DNA from: Candidatus Amulumruptor caecigallinarius
GTDB taxonomy: Bacteria > Bacteroidota > Bacteroidia > Bacteroidales > Muribaculaceae
DNA: 64,000 nucleotides
Direction: 5' to 3'
NCBI GenBank assembly: GCA_944321825.1
Contig: CALUMU010000002.1
Location: 124,001-188,000 of the forward strand
Below are positions 62,520-64,000 of this stretch, in pieces. Within the stretch, counting starts at the first letter, position 1; the number at the start of each line of letters is the position of its first letter. Both the position numbers and the translations under genes were made by a program. The notes beneath the pieces are model-generated. The model was not told where the DNA came from, ran no database searches, and saw only the letters and a program-made list of their open reading frames with translations.

Positions 62520-63977
62520 ATGAAGAAATTAAATATATCAAGCCTTCTCCTCCTGCTGCTCCTGCCTTTCCTTGCAGGATGTTCCAAGGACGAAATCATA
62601 TTTGACAGCCAGCTGCCCCGCTTCGAATTGCGGCAGGGATACCAGCTCCTCGAGGTAATAGTCCCCCAGGGCACTCTCGCCTCTGACAAAATATACATCA
62701 TCGGAGAATTTAATGGCGGCATGGATGCCGTGGGTGATCCGCGCTGGCAGCTCGAAAAAGCCCCTGATACCGATGCCAAGTGGGGCATATACCTCAATCC
62801 CGCCGATTTCATCAACGGCAAGACACTTGCCGACGGTTACACATTCTACTCCGTAGGCCAAGGTGAAGAAAGGTCTCTTGAAAACACTCCTGTAGTCCAC
62901 CGCGATGCGCCCGATGTCGGTAGCCGCCTTAATGTGATAGTGTATCGCTGGGCTGACTATTTCGACAAGCCTGCCGACCCCGGCGAGATAGTACACGACG
63001 GCTACGTCATCTACGTAGTTGACAATTCGGAATTCGACGACCTCACCATGTATGCATGGGGCGATGCCGAAGCGTTCGGCGGATGGCCCGGCATGAAACC
63101 GACCGGCACTGTAGAAATCAATGGTGTGAAGTACAAATACTTCGACACCGGCGCAGCCAACGAAGGTCTGAACCTCAACCTCATCTTCAGCGACAACGGA
63201 AACGAGCAGCTGCCTGACTACAACGTGACCCTCAACCAGGACTTCTATCTCGAACTGACACCCGGCAGCGTCAATGAATTCGACCCATCAGAGGTGGTGA
63301 CACACGACGGATACGCAGTGTTTGTCGTGGACCGCACAGGCTGGGATGCCCTCTACCTCTACATGTGGGGAACGGTCAATGACCTCAACGGAGCATGGCC
63401 CGGTATGAGTCCGACCGGCACCCAGACCATCAACGGTGTCCAATATACCTATTTCGACCTCGGAGCAGCCAACTGCGATGCCGGACTCGAAGAGCATGTC
63501 ATACTCAACAACGGCAACGGCAAGCAGGTCGATGACGTAGTAGTATTCAACCTTGACCGCGACGTGTATGTGGAACTGACCGCCTCTGGAGCTAAAGAAA
63601 TCGACCCAGCAACCTATGTGCCGTCAGAACCTACACCCGACCCCACTCCCGACCCCACTCCCGACCCCACTCCCGACCCGGATCCAGAGCCTGCCAAGGA
63701 GTACAAAATCTACATCCAGGACCTCACTGGCTGGAGCAGCTTCTATGTATATGCATGGGGCGACAAGGAAATTTTCGGCACATGGCCAGGCGCACAGCCC
63801 GATGTGACCGAGACCGTCGACGGTGTCACTTATAAGGTGCTGACCGTAGAGGGCAGCGGCGAAAGCGAAAACCTAATCTTCCACGACAATGCCGGCACAC
63901 AGTATGATGCCGTAGGAATAACCCTTGACAAAGAGTATTACATCATAGCCTATCCCGACAAGGCTGAAATCAAATGA
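62520..63977 (+). CDS. SusE/SusF-like starch-binding lipoprotein with three repeated modules
   Basis: A 485-residue surface lipoprotein (LAGC, Cys21, followed by SKDE). The N-terminal part (25-150) resembles the SusE/F N-domain. Three related beta modules follow, at about 155-250, 256-355 and 385-485; each has a YVVD-strand, a Y/M-x-WG stretch with WPG (AWGDAEAFGGWPGMKPTG, MWGTVNDLNGAWPGMSPTG, AWGDKEIFGTWPGAQPD) and a LIFSDNGN- or ILNNGNG-type turn. This matches the starch-binding CBM26 pattern. A Pro-Thr-Pro-Asp linker, encoded by 12-bp tandem repeats at 63633-63680, joins modules two and three. It holds starch at the cell surface for SusCD. Confidence 0.85.
   Translation: MKKLNISSLLLLLLLPFLAGCSKDEIIFDSQLPRFELRQGYQLLEVIVPQGTLASDKIYIIGEFNGGMDAVGDPRWQLEKAPDTDAKWGIYLNPADFINGKTLADGYTFYSVGQGEERSLENTPVVHRDAPDVGSRLNVIVYRWADYFDKPADPGEIVHDGYVIYVVDNSEFDDLTMYAWGDAEAFGGWPGMKPTGTVEINGVKYKYFDTGAANEGLNLNLIFSDNGNEQLPDYNVTLNQDFYLELTPGSVNEFDPSEVVTHDGYAVFVVDRTGWDALYLYMWGTVNDLNGAWPGMSPTGTQTINGVQYTYFDLGAANCDAGLEEHVILNNGNGKQVDDVVVFNLDRDVYVELTASGAKEIDPATYVPSEPTPDPTPDPTPDPTPDPDPEPAKEYKIYIQDLTGWSSFYVYAWGDKEIFGTWPGAQPDVTETVDGVTYKVLTVEGSGESENLIFHDNAGTQYDAVGITLDKEYYIIAYPDKAEIK
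63633..63680 (+). repeat. In-frame 12-bp tandem repeat encoding a PTPD linker
   Basis: CCCGACCCCACT is repeated about four times inside the starch-binding lipoprotein gene. Because the unit is 12 bp, gain or loss changes linker length without shifting the frame. Confidence 0.85.
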
Positions 63978-64000
63978 CAAGACTTATGAAAAGCATCAAA
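63974..64000 (+). CDS. Start of the next gene (3' truncated by the window)
   Basis: ATG at 63974 overlaps the preceding stop by 4 bp (ATGA); a second in-frame ATG at 63986 (MKSIK) could be the true start of a signal peptide. Only nine codons are visible. In starch loci of this type the next gene is often a surface alpha-amylase, but nothing in these residues shows it. Confidence 0.45.

Overview
The window is chromosomal DNA from a gut-type Bacteroidota, most likely order Bacteroidales and perhaps family Muribaculaceae. The order-level call rests on SusC/SusD pairs, Bacteroidota-type promoters (TTTG, about 19-20 bp, TAnnTTTG) seen repeatedly in front of genes, weak Shine-Dalgarno sites, a long Lys/Ala/Glu-rich tail on ribosomal protein S16, a FeoA-FeoB fusion, and secreted proteins with C-terminal sorting-type tails. 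The family-level call is inference. No rRNA, CRISPR array, transposase or integrase was found.

Layout. 1-8.6 kb: end of a YggS-like PLP protein, an FHS-type sugar permease, an NfsA-like nitroreductase, rpsP, then an operon of lgt, a patatin and a cytoplasmic GH13 enzyme, followed by prs. 8.6-15.8 kb (minus): an envelope cluster with a GH3/beta-lactamase-like fusion, a two-domain 5'-nucleotidase, a PAP2 phosphatase and an LtaS-type sulfatase. 16-21 kb: a small secreted barrel-like protein, FeoAB, a nitrilase-family amidase, a PlsC-type acyltransferase and a small unknown protein. 21.1-27 kb (minus): a four-gene operon of poorly characterised exported proteins (LPP20-like lipoprotein, large LPP20-like protein, PEGA/outer-membrane protein, transglutaminase-like protein). 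27.4-31.4 kb: a BASS transporter, AlkD-type repair protein, a small membrane protein, and a Y-family polymerase with a YolD-like partner. 31.6-36 kb: tRNA-Leu, then an AT-rich block with an AAA ATPase, an EVE-like protein and a DUF262/DUF1524 nuclease, which looks like an acquired defence cassette. 36.4-46.5 kb: a secreted protein, DNA polymerase IV, an M6 metalloprotease, a porin, an alanine/Na+ symporter, an M18 aminopeptidase and TatA/TatC. 46.7-52.8 kb: rubrerythrin, a CapA-like protein, ligA, YqgE, a MATE exporter and tRNA-Gln. 53-64 kb: a starch-utilisation locus with pullulanase, a membrane-bound DUF6377 regulator, SusC, SusD, a three-module starch-binding lipoprotein, and the start of one more gene.

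How they work together. The last 11 kb form one functional unit: secreted pullulanase and surface SusCDE-type proteins bind, debranch and import starch, with the DUF6377 protein as the probable sensor. The 21-27 kb operon is the best candidate for an undescribed envelope system. The AT-rich cassette combines a modified-base reader-type domain with a type IV-like nuclease and so points to restriction of modified phage DNA. A roughly 94-bp intergenic module carrying promoter-like boxes occurs twice (near 20.9 kb and 42.7 kb), each time pointing at the adjacent gene, and matches no standard feature type I know. All functional calls come from motif reading by eye; no database search was possible.
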